NCBI RefSeq assembly: GCF_040689105.1
Contig: NZ_JBFBVU010000002.1
Coordinates: 124,001-188,000, forward strand
Length of the DNA: 64,000 nt
From: Meridianimarinicoccus marinus
GTDB lineage: Bacteria > Pseudomonadota > Alphaproteobacteria > Rhodobacterales > Rhodobacteraceae
Direction: 5' to 3'
Positions within the stretch are counted from its first letter, which is position 1; each line of letters starts with the position of its first letter. Both the position numbers and the translations under genes were made by a program. This document shows positions 49,729 through 58,611 of the stretch, in pieces. Below the pieces are notes generated by a model. The model had not been told where the DNA came from. It saw only the letters and a program-made list of their open reading frames with translations, and did no database searches.

Positions 49729-52169
49729 CCCAGACCCTGCCTGCCCTGCCCATCGACCCGCTGCTGCCCGAGATCTGCGCGGTGCTGGCCGCGCAGGGCC
49801 GCGCCGTGCTGCAAGCCCCGCCGGGGGCCGGCAAGACCACGCGGGTGCCGCTGGCCCTGTTGCAGGCGGGCGTGGACGGCCGCATCCTGATGCTGGAGCC
49901 GCGCCGCATCGCCGCCCGCGCCAGCGCCGAACGCATGGCCGCGACGCTGGGCGAAAAGGTCGGCGACACCGTCGGCTACCGCATCCGGGGCGAGGCCAAG
50001 GTGTCGAAAGCCACCCGGATCGAGGTGGTGACCGAAGGCATCCTGACCCGCCGTCTGCAAAACGATCCCGAACTGTCGGGCGTCGGCGTGGTGATCTTTG
50101 ACGAATTCCACGAACGCTCGCTTCAGGCCGATCTGGGGCTGGCCCTGACCTGTGAAGTGCGCGCCGCCCTGCGCGAGGATCTGCGCCTGCTGGTAATGTC
50201 GGCGACGCTGGACGCCGCGCCGGTCGCCGCCCTGCTGGACGACGCCCCGGTGCTGACCGCCGAGGGCCGTGCTTTTCCGGTGGAAACCCGCTGGCGCGAC
50301 ACCCCGCTGCCGCCCAAAGCTCGGCTGGAACAGGCTGTGGCCGAAACCGTGCTGGAGGCGCTGGCCGAAACCGAGGGCGGCGTGCTGGTGTTTCTGCCCG
50401 GTGAAGGCGAGATCCGGCGCACGCAAGCGGCCCTGGAGGGGCGCTTGCCGCCCGGTTGCCACCTGCGCCCGCTCTATGGCGCGCTGCCGCACAAGGATCA
50501 GCAGGCCGCCATCGCGCCCGCCACATCGGGCCGCAAGATCGTGCTGGCCACCGCCATCGCCGAAACCTCACTGACCATTCAGGATGTGCGGGTGGTGGTG
50601 GATGCGGGCCTGTCGAGGCGCGCGCGCTTCGATCCGGGCTCGGGCATGTCGCGGCTGGTGACCGAAAAGGTCACGCGCGCCGAGGCCGAACAGCGCCGGG
50701 GCCGCGCCGGTCGGGTGGCGCCGGGCGTGTGTTACCGGCTCTGGACGCGCGGCGCCGAAGGGGCGCTCGCCGCCTATCCCCCGGCAGAGATCGAGGCCGC
50801 CGACCTGACCGGGCTGGCGCTGGATCTGGCGCAATGGGGGGCGGCGCCCGGCGATCTGGCCTTCCTGACCCCGCCGCCCGAGGCCGCGCTGGCCGAGGCA
50901 CAGGCGCTGCTGCGCGATCTGGGCGCGCTGGACGCACGCGGCGGGATCACTGCGCACGGGCGTATCCTTGCCGGTCTGCCCCTGCACCCCCGTCTGGGCC
51001 ATATGCTGACCCTTGCCGGTCCGCAGGCCGCGCCGCTGGCCGCCCTTCTGGAAGACCGCGACCCGCTGCGCGGGGCGGGCGCAGATCTGGATCTGCGCCT
51101 GCGCGCCCTGGCTGGCGACCGGCCCGCCGTCCCCGCGCATCCGGGCGCGCTGTCGCGCCTGCGGACCGAGGCGAAACGGCTGGCCCGCCTGGCCGGACCG
51201 AAGGCCGCCCCGCTGTCGGCCGGGGAAATGGCCGCGCTGGCCTATCCCGACCGCATCGGCCTGCGCCGCCCCGGCGATGCACCGCGCTATGTGCTGTCGG
51301 GCGGCAAGGGCGCGATTCTGGCCGACAGCGATTCATTGGCCGGTCAACGCCTGATCGTGGCCACCGATCTGGACGGCAACCCGCGCGAGGCCAGGATCCG
51401 GCAGGCCGCGACCTTGTCTGAAAGCGCCCTGCGCGCGCTCTATGGCGACCGGTTCGAGACCGCCCATGTCTGCGCCTGGTCGCGCCGCGACCGCCGCGTG
51501 CTGGCCCGTGTGCAGGAACGGCTCGGCGCGCTGGTTCTTGGCGATCAGGTCTGGCGCGACGCCCCGCCCGAGGCCATCGCCGAAGCGGCGCTTGAGGGCC
51601 TGCGCGACCTTGGCCTGCGGGTGCTGAAAACGGCGCCGAAGTTCGACCTGCTGCGCGCCCGCCTTGCCATTGCCCGCAGCGCGCGTCCCGATCTGCCTGA
51701 CCCTGCCGAAACGGCGCTGCTGGACACGGCCGACACCTGGCTTCTGCCCTTCCTGAACGGGCTGCGCAGCGAGGCCGACCTGAAAGGCTTCGACCCGGCC
51801 CCCGCGCTTCTGGCAGCCCTGACCCACGATCAAACGCAGGCGCTGAACCGCATCGCGCCCCCGGCCTATACCACGCCGCTGGGCCGCAAGATCGCCATCG
51901 ACTATTCCGGCGAGGCCCCCGAGATCGCCCTGCGCCTGCAGGAGCTGTTCGGCGAAACCCGCCATCCACAGGTGGGCGGCCAGCCCCTGCGTGTGACCCT
52001 GCTGTCGCCCGCGGGCCGTCCGGTGCAGACGACGATGGATCTGCCGGGCTTCTGGGCCGGCTCCTATGCCGATGTGCGCAAGGACATGCGGGCACGCTAT
52101 CCCCGCCATCCCTGGCCCGAGGATCCGACGCAGGCCGATCCGACCCTGCGCGCCAAGCCCCGGAAATAG
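49725..52169 (+). CDS. hrpB: ATP-dependent RNA helicase HrpB
   Basis: DEAH/RHA-type helicase of 814 residues. Walker A APPGAGKTTR (about residues 31-40), the motif II variant DEFH (Asp126), SAT motif III (VMSATLD) and motif VI QRRGRAGR (about 325-332) are clear, with the HrpB C-terminal domain ending in a basic segment. HrpB is a conserved proteobacterial helicase of uncertain RNA target. It starts with GTG inside the DUF3108 stop. It ends 90 bp before sdaA. Confidence 0.94.
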   Translation: MTQTLPALPIDPLLPEICAVLAAQGRAVLQAPPGAGKTTRVPLALLQAGVDGRILMLEPRRIAARASAERMAATLGEKVGDTVGYRIRGEAKVSKATRIEVVTEGILTRRLQNDPELSGVGVVIFDEFHERSLQADLGLALTCEVRAALREDLRLLVMSATLDAAPVAALLDDAPVLTAEGRAFPVETRWRDTPLPPKARLEQAVAETVLEALAETEGGVLVFLPGEGEIRRTQAALEGRLPPGCHLRPLYGALPHKDQQAAIAPATSGRKIVLATAIAETSLTIQDVRVVVDAGLSRRARFDPGSGMSRLVTEKVTRAEAEQRRGRAGRVAPGVCYRLWTRGAEGALAAYPPAEIEAADLTGLALDLAQWGAAPGDLAFLTPPPEAALAEAQALLRDLGALDARGGITAHGRILAGLPLHPRLGHMLTLAGPQAAPLAALLEDRDPLRGAGADLDLRLRALAGDRPAVPAHPGALSRLRTEAKRLARLAGPKAAPLSAGEMAALAYPDRIGLRRPGDAPRYVLSGGKGAILADSDSLAGQRLIVATDLDGNPREARIRQAATLSESALRALYGDRFETAHVCAWSRRDRRVLARVQERLGALVLGDQVWRDAPPEAIAEAALEGLRDLGLRVLKTAPKFDLLRARLAIARSARPDLPDPAETALLDTADTWLLPFLNGLRSEADLKGFDPAPALLAALTHDQTQALNRIAPPAYTTPLGRKIAIDYSGEAPEIALRLQELFGETRHPQVGGQPLRVTLLSPAGRPVQTTMDLPGFWAGSYADVRKDMRARYPRHPWPEDPTQADPTLRAKPRK

Positions 52170-52259
52170 CGCGCGCGTCGATTTCGGCGCGCCAAGCGCC
52201 GCTTGACCTTCGCCTTCCCGGCGCCCCCCGGCTATGGTGGCGCAAAGGAGTCCCCTCGC

Positions 52260-53675
52260 ATGTTCCTGTCCGTCTTCGACATCTTCAAGATCGGCATCGG
52301 CCCATCCTCGTCCCACACCATGGGTCCGATGACCGCCGCGGCGCGCTTTCTGGGCGACCTGCGCGGCGGCGCCGAGAAGATCCCCGGGGCGGGGGATCTG
52401 GCCAGCCTGAAGGCCTCGCTGCACGGCTCGCTGGCCTTCACCGGCAAGGGCCATGCCACGGATCGCGCGGTGATCCTGGGCCTCTGCGGGCATCTGCCGG
52501 ATACGCTGGACCCCGACCGTGCCGAGGCCGAGGAAGCCCGCGTGCGCGCCGACAAGCAAGTCACGCCACAGGGCCTGCCGCCGCTGCACTTCGATCCCGA
52601 CACCGATCTGGTCTTCGACTACGGCCCGCCCCTATCGGGCCATGCCAACGGCCTGATCCTGCGCGCCTTCGACAGCGCCGGGAACCCTTATCAGACGCAG
52701 ACCTATTACTCGGTCGGTGGCGGCTTCGTGGTGACCGAGCAGGAGCTGGACAATCTCAACCAGGGGCCCGCCGAGGCCTTCCATGCCGAGAAGGCCGCTC
52801 ATGGCTATCCCTATCCCTTCGGCTCTGCCGCCGAGATGCTGGCGATGGGCCGCAAGGCGGGCAAGACCATCGCCCAGATGAAACGGGCCAACGAACAGGC
52901 CCATTCGCCGGGCATCGAGCTGAACGCCCGCCTCGACAGCCTGTGGGACACCATGAACAGCATCATCGACCGGGGCCTGCGGATGGAGGGCATCCTGCCC
53001 GGCGGCCTGAAGGTCAAACGCCGCGCCCGCGCCATCCACGAACAACTGTTGGCCGAGGCCGGCAAGAACCTGGCCCAGCCCCATGTGGCCAACGACTGGA
53101 TGTCGGTCTACGCCATGGCGGTGAACGAGGAAAACGCCGCCGGGGGCCGGGTCGTGACCTCGCCCACCAATGGCGCGGCGGGGGTGCTGCCCGCCGTCGT
53201 CCGCTATTACCACGACCATTGCATCGGCGCCCATCAAGAGGGCATCCGGATCTTCCTGCTGACCGCCGCCGCCGTGGGCGGGCTGATCAAGCACAACGCC
53301 TCGATCTCGGGTGCCGAGGTGGGCTGTCAGGGCGAGGTCGGCTCGGCCTCGGCCATGGCGGCGGCGGGGCTGTGCGCGGCGCTGGGGGGCAGCAACGAAC
53401 AGGTGGAAAACGCCGCCGAGATCGCACTGGAGCACCATCTTGGCATGACCTGCGACCCCGCCGCCGGGCTGGTGCAGGTGCCCTGTATCGAGCGTAACGG
53501 GCTGGGCGCGATCAAGGCGGTCTCGGCGGCCTCGCTGGCACTGCGCGGCGACGGCACCCATTTCATGCCGCTGGACAATTGCATCGAAACCATGCGCCAG
53601 ACCGGGCTGGACATGAGCGAGAAGTACAAGGAAACCTCGCAGGGCGGGCTGGCGGTGAACCTGCCAGAATGCTGA
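52260..53675 (+). CDS. sdaA: L-serine ammonia-lyase (L-serine dehydratase), one-chain
   Basis: Iron-sulphur enzyme converting L-serine to pyruvate and ammonia. The 471-residue protein has the SSSHTMGPM substrate motif near residue 16 and the cluster-binding Cys set in GCQGEVGSASAMAAAGL, MTCDPAAGLVQVPC. Alpha and beta parts are fused, as in E. coli SdaA. AAAGGAG precedes the ATG at 52260. Serine/glycine metabolism is linked by the Gcv system in this window, though the genes are apart. A 9-bp perfect hairpin follows. Confidence 0.95.
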   Translation: MFLSVFDIFKIGIGPSSSHTMGPMTAAARFLGDLRGGAEKIPGAGDLASLKASLHGSLAFTGKGHATDRAVILGLCGHLPDTLDPDRAEAEEARVRADKQVTPQGLPPLHFDPDTDLVFDYGPPLSGHANGLILRAFDSAGNPYQTQTYYSVGGGFVVTEQELDNLNQGPAEAFHAEKAAHGYPYPFGSAAEMLAMGRKAGKTIAQMKRANEQAHSPGIELNARLDSLWDTMNSIIDRGLRMEGILPGGLKVKRRARAIHEQLLAEAGKNLAQPHVANDWMSVYAMAVNEENAAGGRVVTSPTNGAAGVLPAVVRYYHDHCIGAHQEGIRIFLLTAAAVGGLIKHNASISGAEVGCQGEVGSASAMAAAGLCAALGGSNEQVENAAEIALEHHLGMTCDPAAGLVQVPCIERNGLGAIKAVSAASLALRGDGTHFMPLDNCIETMRQTGLDMSEKYKETSQGGLAVNLPEC

Positions 53676-53677
53676 GG

Positions 53678-53700
53678 GCCGCCCCGTCGATCGGGGCGGC
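53678..53700. terminator. Bidirectional hairpin after sdaA
   Basis: GCCGCCCCG / CGGGGCGGC with loop TCGAT, right after the sdaA stop and 6 bases before the stop of the cytochrome b561 gene. No T-run. Confidence 0.55.
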
Positions 53701-53706
53701 GGAGAC

Positions 53707-54198
53707 TCAGGCTTGCGGTTTCTTCATCCGCATCAGCACATCGGTCTTCAGCACGAACTGGTGATACAGCGCCGCAGCCACATGCAGCAGCACCAGCAGC
53801 ATCAGGATGGCTTTCAGAAATTCATGGGTTTCGGCGGCGGGCTCGACCAATCCGAACCAGGCCACCGCCCCTGACACGGGCAACATCAGCATCAGCGCGT
53901 AGAAAGTCCAATGGGTGGCATGCGCTGCCAGCTTCAGCAGGGGATGCTCGTTCTCCGGCGGCGGCGGCGCGCCCCGGCGCAGGCGCAGGACCAGCCGCCA
54001 GAGCACCAGCAGCCCGATCAGGACGCCCCCCGCCACATGCTGGGCGACCAGCGGATTGAAGGCGATCTGGCGGCCTTCCATCGCCATGTCGAACGCGTCG
54101 GAGATCGACTCATGCAGCACGAACTGCAGCACGATCAGCCCGGCGACGATCCAATGCAGGCGGATCTGCGCGCGGGAATAGCCGGTGGGGGAAGCCAT
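53707..54198 (-). CDS. Cytochrome b561 (diheme, CybB type)
   Basis: A 163-residue four-helix inner-membrane cytochrome. The likely heme ligands are His in LHWIVAGLIV (helix 1), QHVAGGVLIG (helix 2), THWTFYALML (helix 3) and LHVAAALYHQF (helix 4). CybB proteins are quinol-oxidising or superoxide-linked b-type cytochromes. The ATG at 54198 gives the typical start SRAQIRLHW; a longer open frame to 54324 lacks a family match. It faces away from the arginine operon leader. Confidence 0.9.
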   Translation of the reverse strand: MASPTGYSRAQIRLHWIVAGLIVLQFVLHESISDAFDMAMEGRQIAFNPLVAQHVAGGVLIGLLVLWRLVLRLRRGAPPPPENEHPLLKLAAHATHWTFYALMLMLPVSGAVAWFGLVEPAAETHEFLKAILMLLVLLHVAAALYHQFVLKTDVLMRMKKPQA

Positions 54199-54377
54199 GG
54201 GAAATGTCCTTTCGGAAAGACGGTCAAACGGGGTCGTGTATTCTACGGGCGGGCACGAAATTTCCGGCGTCCCGAAGTCATATTCTTTTAATACTATGTA
54301 TTCCGCCGCGCCACAATGCGACACGCCGGCGACAAGGTGGCTTCCCTTCCGCCACGACCGCTGCTAAGAGCCGCGCC

Positions 54378-54422
54378 ATGGATCCGAAAGCCGCACTCCG
54401 ACGCCGACGCGCGACCCTCTGA
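54378..54422 (+). CDS. Candidate Arg-rich leader peptide of the arg operon
   Basis: A 14-codon ORF reads MDPKAALRRRRATL and then TGA. It has an AAGAG site seven bases before its ATG. The Arg codons are CGA CGC CGA CGC in a row, so four tandem Arg with CGA, which is usually poorly used. It lies 111 bp before argD. In GC-rich genomes Arg runs occur by chance in non-coding frames, so this is a hypothesis supported by position, codon run and the hairpin that follows its stop, not by homology. Confidence 0.35.
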   Translation: MDPKAALRRRRATL

Positions 54423-54441
54423 CCCCGCCACTGTCGCGGGG
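54423..54441 (+). promoter_or_regulatory. Hairpin directly after the Arg leader ORF
   Basis: CCCCGC (54423-54428) pairs with GCGGGG (54436-54441), loop of 7. The alternative CGCGAC (54410-54415) can pair with GTCGCG (54433-54438), which would exclude this hairpin. No strong T-run follows (CTGCCTTTCG), so any effect is likely on pausing or translation. Confidence 0.35.
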
Positions 54442-54532
54442 GCTGCTGCCTTTCGTCCTATCACCAACCTGAAATCGTTGACTTGCTCCTGTGCCTGCGG
54501 CACCAACGGAGTTTCTTGCAAGGGTATCCCCT

Positions 54533-55702
54533 ATGATCGCCTCTGTTCTTCCGACCTATAACCGTGCGCCCCTGACCTTCGTGTCGGGGCAAGGCTGCTG
54601 GTTGACCGAGGCGGACGGGCGACGCTTTCTGGATCTGGGCGCGGGCATCGCCGTGAACGCGCTTGGCCATGCGCATCCGGCGCTGGTCAAGGCGTTGAGC
54701 GATCAGGCCGCCCAGCTTTGGCATGTGTCGAACCTCTACAGGATCCCGCAGCAACAGGCGCTGGCCGATGCACTGGTCGAGGCGACCTTCGCCGACACCG
54801 TGTTCTTCACCAATTCCGGCACCGAGACCTGCGAACTGGCCGTCAAGATGGCGCGGAAATACTGGTTCGAGAAGGGCGATGCGGAGCGGATCGAGATCAT
54901 CGCCTTCGACGGCTCGTTCCACGGCCGGTCATCGGCAGGCATTGCCGCGGCCGGGTCCGAGAAGATGACAAAGGGCTTCGGGCCGACCCTGCCGGGGTTC
55001 ACCCATCTGCCGTTTGGCGATCACGAGGCATTGCGCGCCGCCATCAGCGACCGGACCGCCGCCGTGCTGGTGGAACCGGTGCAGGGCGAAGGCGGCATCC
55101 GCCCGCTGCCCGACGCCTGCCTGAAAGGGCTGCGCGACCTGTGCGACGAGACCGGCGCGCTGCTGATCCTGGACGAGGTGCAATGCGGCATGGGCCGGAC
55201 CGGCAAGCTGTTCGCCCATGAATGGGCCGGGATCGAACCGGACATCATGATGGTGGCCAAGGGCATCGGCGGTGGCTTCCCGCTGGGCGCGCTGCTGGCG
55301 ACTGAATCTGCGGCCAGCGGCATGACCGCAGGCACCCATGGCTCGACCTATGGCGGCAACCCGCTGGGCTGCGCCGTGGGGCTGGAGGTCATGCGCCATG
55401 TGGCCGATCCGGAGTTACTGGCCGAGGTGAACCGCAAGGCGGGCCTGCTGCGGCAGAAGCTGGAAGGGTTGGTCGCCGCGCATCCGGCGGTCTTTGACCA
55501 TGTGCGCGGCGCGGGCCTGATGCTGGGCATCGTCTGCAAGGCGCCCAACACCGATGTGGTGCAGGCCGGGTACGACCAGCAGGTGCTGACCGTGCCCGCC
55601 GCCGACAATGTGGTGCGCCTGTTGCCGCCCCTGACCATTACCGACGATGAAATTGACGCCGCAGTGGCCCGGCTGGACACCGCCGCCGCAAGCCTGGCCT
55701 GA
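54533..55702 (+). CDS. argD: Acetylornithine aminotransferase
   Basis: PLP aminotransferase converting N-acetylglutamate semialdehyde to acetylornithine in arginine synthesis; often also acts on succinyl-diaminopimelate in lysine synthesis. 389 residues. The start MIASVLPTYNRAPLTFVSGQGCWL is typical. The PLP Lys is Lys243 in MMVAKGIGGGFPLGA, and LILDEVQCGMGRTG holds the cofactor Asp. The ATG at 54533 has AAGGG 8 bases away; a GTG at 54491 is also open. It is followed 19 bp later by argF. Confidence 0.96.
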   Translation: MIASVLPTYNRAPLTFVSGQGCWLTEADGRRFLDLGAGIAVNALGHAHPALVKALSDQAAQLWHVSNLYRIPQQQALADALVEATFADTVFFTNSGTETCELAVKMARKYWFEKGDAERIEIIAFDGSFHGRSSAGIAAAGSEKMTKGFGPTLPGFTHLPFGDHEALRAAISDRTAAVLVEPVQGEGGIRPLPDACLKGLRDLCDETGALLILDEVQCGMGRTGKLFAHEWAGIEPDIMMVAKGIGGGFPLGALLATESAASGMTAGTHGSTYGGNPLGCAVGLEVMRHVADPELLAEVNRKAGLLRQKLEGLVAAHPAVFDHVRGAGLMLGIVCKAPNTDVVQAGYDQQVLTVPAADNVVRLLPPLTITDDEIDAAVARLDTAAASLA

Positions 55703-55721
55703 GCCGACGAGAGCGAGACCC

Positions 55722-56648
55722 ATGCCCCATTTCCTGGACATTCATACCACCGACCCGGCGCAATTGCGCGGGATCCTCGATCAGGCCGCGGCGATGAAAG
55801 CCGCCCGCGCCGGTCTGCCCAAGGGCACCCGCGACCCCGAAACGCCTTTTGAAGGCCAGATGGTCGCGCTGGTGTTCGAAAAGCCCTCGACCCGCACCCG
55901 TGTCAGCTTTGACGTCGGCGTCCGGCAGCTGGGCGGCGAAACCCTGGTGCTGTCGGGCTCGGAAATGCAACTGGGCCACGGCGAGACCATTGCCGACACC
56001 GCCCGCGTGCTGTCGCGCTATGTGGATCTGATCATGCTGCGCACCTTTCAGGAATCGACGCTGCTGGAACTGGCCGAACACGCCTCGGTGCCGGTCATCA
56101 ATGGGCTGACCGACCGCACCCACCCCTGCCAGATCATGGCCGACATCCTGACCTATGAGGAGCATCGCGGCCCGATCGCCGGCAAGCGTGTGGTTTGGGC
56201 CGGGGATGGCAACAACGTCTGCGCCTCGTTCCTGCACGCGGCGGGGCAGTTCGGCTTCGACATGACCTTCACCGGGCCGGAGCCGCTGGACCCCGAAGCC
56301 GAATTCGTGGCGGCGGCGCGGGCGGCCGGATCCGACATCCGCATCGAACGCGATCCGTTCAAGGCCGTGGCCGGGGCCGATCTGGTGGTCACCGACACCT
56401 GGGTGTCGATGCATGATCCCGCCTCGACCCGCGAGCGGCGTCACAACCAGTTGCGCCCCTATCAGGTCAACGACGCGCTGATGGCCGCTGCCGGGGATCA
56501 GGCCGTGTTCATGCATTGCCTGCCGGCGCACCGCGAGGAAGAGGTCACCAGCTCGGTCATGGACGGCCCGCAATCGGTGATCTTCGACGAGGCCGAGAAC
56601 CGGTTACACGCCCAGAAGGCCGTCATGCGCTGGTGCCTGGGGGTGTAA
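55722..56648 (+). CDS. argF: Ornithine carbamoyltransferase
   Basis: Makes citrulline from ornithine and carbamoyl phosphate, the step before argininosuccinate synthase (not in the window) and ArgH. The 308-residue protein has the carbamoyl phosphate motif EKPSTRTRVSFD (about residues 54-65), GRTHPCQ-like DRTHPCQIMAD, and the ornithine site MHCLPAHREEEV. It belongs to the argD operon. A hairpin-plus-A/T element follows (56652-56689). Confidence 0.96.
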   Translation: MPHFLDIHTTDPAQLRGILDQAAAMKAARAGLPKGTRDPETPFEGQMVALVFEKPSTRTRVSFDVGVRQLGGETLVLSGSEMQLGHGETIADTARVLSRYVDLIMLRTFQESTLLELAEHASVPVINGLTDRTHPCQIMADILTYEEHRGPIAGKRVVWAGDGNNVCASFLHAAGQFGFDMTFTGPEPLDPEAEFVAAARAAGSDIRIERDPFKAVAGADLVVTDTWVSMHDPASTRERRHNQLRPYQVNDALMAAAGDQAVFMHCLPAHREEEVTSSVMDGPQSVIFDEAENRLHAQKAVMRWCLGV

Positions 56649-56651
56649 CTT

Positions 56652-56689
56652 TCTTGCCTTCGGCGAGAGTATTTGAACCAAGAAAAAGA
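56652..56689 (+). repeat. Short hairpin/AT element after argF
   Basis: CTTGCC-TTC-GGCGAG (six pairs, one G-T) is followed by AGTATTTGAACCAAGAAAAAG. I recall closely similar hairpin-GAGTATTT-AAGA elements downstream of genes in many Rhodobacteraceae, but only one copy is visible here. Its function is not known; it may act as a terminator or an mRNA 3' end. Confidence 0.4.
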
Positions 56690-56750
56690 TCTGCCGCCCC
56701 GAAGCCGGAAGTGAATGGCACGCCGGGGCCGGAACGAACCCGGAGGGTCC

Positions 56751-57914
56751 ATGACCGTGATCACCGAGATCGAGGATCTCAGGCGTCTGTACCGGCGCCG
56801 GGTTCCGAAGATGTTCTACGATTACTGCGAGACCGGAAGCTGGTCGCAGCAGACCTTTCGCGAGAACACAACGGATTTCGACCAGATCCGGTTCCGGCAG
56901 CGTGTCGCCATCGACATGACCAACCGCTCCACCGCCGTCGAGATGCTGGGTCAGGAGGTGGCGATGCCGGTGGCGCTGGCCCCGGTGGGGCTGACCGGCA
57001 TGCAGCATGCGGATGGCGAGATCCTGGCGGCGCGGGCGGCGGAGAATTTCGGCGTGCCCTTCACCCTGTCCACCCTGTCGATCTGTTCGATCGAGGATGT
57101 GGCCGCGCACACCCGCAAACCGTTCTGGTTTCAGGTCTATACCCTGAAGGACGACGACTTCATGCAGCGCCTGATGGCGCGGGCGCATGACGCGGGTTGT
57201 TCGGCGATTGTCATCACGCTGGACCTGCAGGTGCATGGCCAGCGTCACAAGGATTTGAAGAACGGGCTGTCGGCGCCGCCGAAACTGACCCCGGCCGCGC
57301 TGGCCAACATGGCGACCAAGATCGGCTGGGGGCTGAAGATGCTGCGGACGCCGCGCCGCGGGTTCGGCAATGTCATCGGCCATGCCGAAGGTGTCTCGGA
57401 TCCTTCGTCGCTGAGTGCCTGGACGGCGGAGGCTTTTGATGCCGCGCTGGACTGGGACCGGGTGCGGCAGCTGATCGACATGTGGGGCGGCAAGGTGATC
57501 CTGAAGGGCATCCTGGATGTGGAGGATGCGAAGAAAGCCGTGGAGGTCGGCGCCGATGCCATAGTGGTCTCGAACCACGGCGGGCGGCAGTTGGATGGTG
57601 CGCTGAGTTCGATCCGCGCCCTGCCCGCCATCGTCGACGCGGTCGGCGACCGGATCGAGGTGCATTTCGACAGCGGCATCCGGTCCGGACAGGATGTGCT
57701 GAAGGCCTGGGCGCTGGGCGCGCGCGGCTGCATGATCGGGCGGGCCTTCGTCTACGGGCTGGGCGCCATGGGCCAGGCCGGGGTGACCAGGGCGCTGGAG
57801 CTGATCCACAAGGAGCTGGACACCACCATGGCGCTGTGTGGCCGGCGCACCCTGGCCGATGTGGATCGCGATATCCTGCTGGTGCCCGAGGGGTTTGAGG
57901 GCCGCTGGGCCTGA
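56751..57914 (+). CDS. lldD: FMN-dependent L-lactate dehydrogenase
   Basis: Membrane-associated flavin enzyme oxidising L-lactate to pyruvate with electrons to quinone. 387 residues of the FMN alpha-hydroxyacid dehydrogenase barrel. The FMN-binding and active-site block SNHGGRQLDGALSS (His and Arg near residues 279-282), PVALAPVGLTGMQH and HFDSGIRSGQDVLKA are present. GGAGGG precedes the ATG at 56751. Its own transcription unit with about 100 bp on each side. Related 2-hydroxyacid oxidases (glycolate) are an alternative. Confidence 0.93.
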   Translation: MTVITEIEDLRRLYRRRVPKMFYDYCETGSWSQQTFRENTTDFDQIRFRQRVAIDMTNRSTAVEMLGQEVAMPVALAPVGLTGMQHADGEILAARAAENFGVPFTLSTLSICSIEDVAAHTRKPFWFQVYTLKDDDFMQRLMARAHDAGCSAIVITLDLQVHGQRHKDLKNGLSAPPKLTPAALANMATKIGWGLKMLRTPRRGFGNVIGHAEGVSDPSSLSAWTAEAFDAALDWDRVRQLIDMWGGKVILKGILDVEDAKKAVEVGADAIVVSNHGGRQLDGALSSIRALPAIVDAVGDRIEVHFDSGIRSGQDVLKAWALGARGCMIGRAFVYGLGAMGQAGVTRALELIHKELDTTMALCGRRTLADVDRDILLVPEGFEGRWA

Positions 57915-58015
57915 GGCCCGATGCGCGCCTTTCCGCTGGTGCCAAAAAACGTGATTTGCCAGAAGATCAGGGAATGCGCATCTGGACAACAGTTGAAACA
58001 GCTACGGCAACTTCC

Positions 58016-58471
58016 ATGCTTCGTCCTGCCCTGACCGGCGCCCTTCTGTGCCTTCTTGCGGCCTGCGCCACCCCGCCCCCCGAGGCGACGCGCGCCGCGA
58101 TTCCGCTGCATCCGAACGAGACCCCGGAACTGCGCGCCAGCATCAATCACTGGGCCGACTACTATGACCTCCCGCGGGAGTTGGTGCATCGCCTCGCGAT
58201 CCGCGAAAGCACCCATCGCCCGACCGCGCGCAACGGACCCTACTACGGGCTGCTGCAGGTGCTTCCGGCCACCGCGCGCTCGATGGGATACAGCGGGCCC
58301 AACACGGGGCTACTGGATGCGGACACCAACCTGCAATATGCCCTGAAATACCTGGACGGCGCCTATCTGGTGGCCGAGGGCGACCCCGACCGGGCCATCA
58401 GGCTGTATGCCAAGGGCTATTACCCCGAGGCCAAGGCCAAGGGGCTGCTGGATGAAACCGGCCTGAGATAG
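58016..58471 (+). CDS. Lytic transglycosylase lipoprotein (SLT domain)
   Basis: A 151-residue outer-membrane lipoprotein with signal and lipobox (LTGALLCLLAACATP, Cys near residue 17). The SLT domain shows the catalytic Glu in LAIRESTHRPTARNG and YYGLLQVLPATAR-MGY, typical of MltE/SLT-type peptidoglycan lyases. The family is normally 180-250 residues, so this is a minimal catalytic form. The ATG at 58016 begins the lipoprotein signal; an ATG at 57956 would add 20 residues without reason. A hairpin follows. Confidence 0.88.
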   Translation: MLRPALTGALLCLLAACATPPPEATRAAIPLHPNETPELRASINHWADYYDLPRELVHRLAIRESTHRPTARNGPYYGLLQVLPATARSMGYSGPNTGLLDADTNLQYALKYLDGAYLVAEGDPDRAIRLYAKGYYPEAKAKGLLDETGLR

Positions 58472-58495
58472 CCCTCCGGGGCCCGGTTTTCGCCC

Positions 58496-58529
58496 GAAAC
58501 CCCGCCGGATCTGCCGGAATCGGGGTTTC
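58496..58529 (+). terminator. Terminator after the lytic transglycosylase gene
   Basis: GAAACCCCG / CGGGGTTTC (9 perfect pairs) encloses a smaller CCGG-ATCTG-CCGG hairpin. It lies 25 bases after the stop. Confidence 0.65.
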
Positions 58530-58611
58530 CAAGACGCGGGATCTCGGCTAAGAGCGCCGCTTCACCGGGCATACACCCTTGGAGGATGCCCACCAATTTA
58601 GGAGAATTCTC

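Larger units (their letters stand above)
54199..54532 (+). other. 334-bp gap upstream of argD: divergent promoter and leader
   Basis: No ordinary gene is seen. The left half (54199-54330) is the promoter region of cytochrome b561. The right half holds a short candidate ORF with four Arg codons (54378-54422), a 6-bp hairpin right after its stop, and a bulged CGTTG/GTGCC stem near 54476-54508 that lies close to the argD ribosome site (AAGGG, 54520-54524). CTTGC at 54482 can pair with GCAAG at 54518, hiding that site. Confidence 0.6.
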
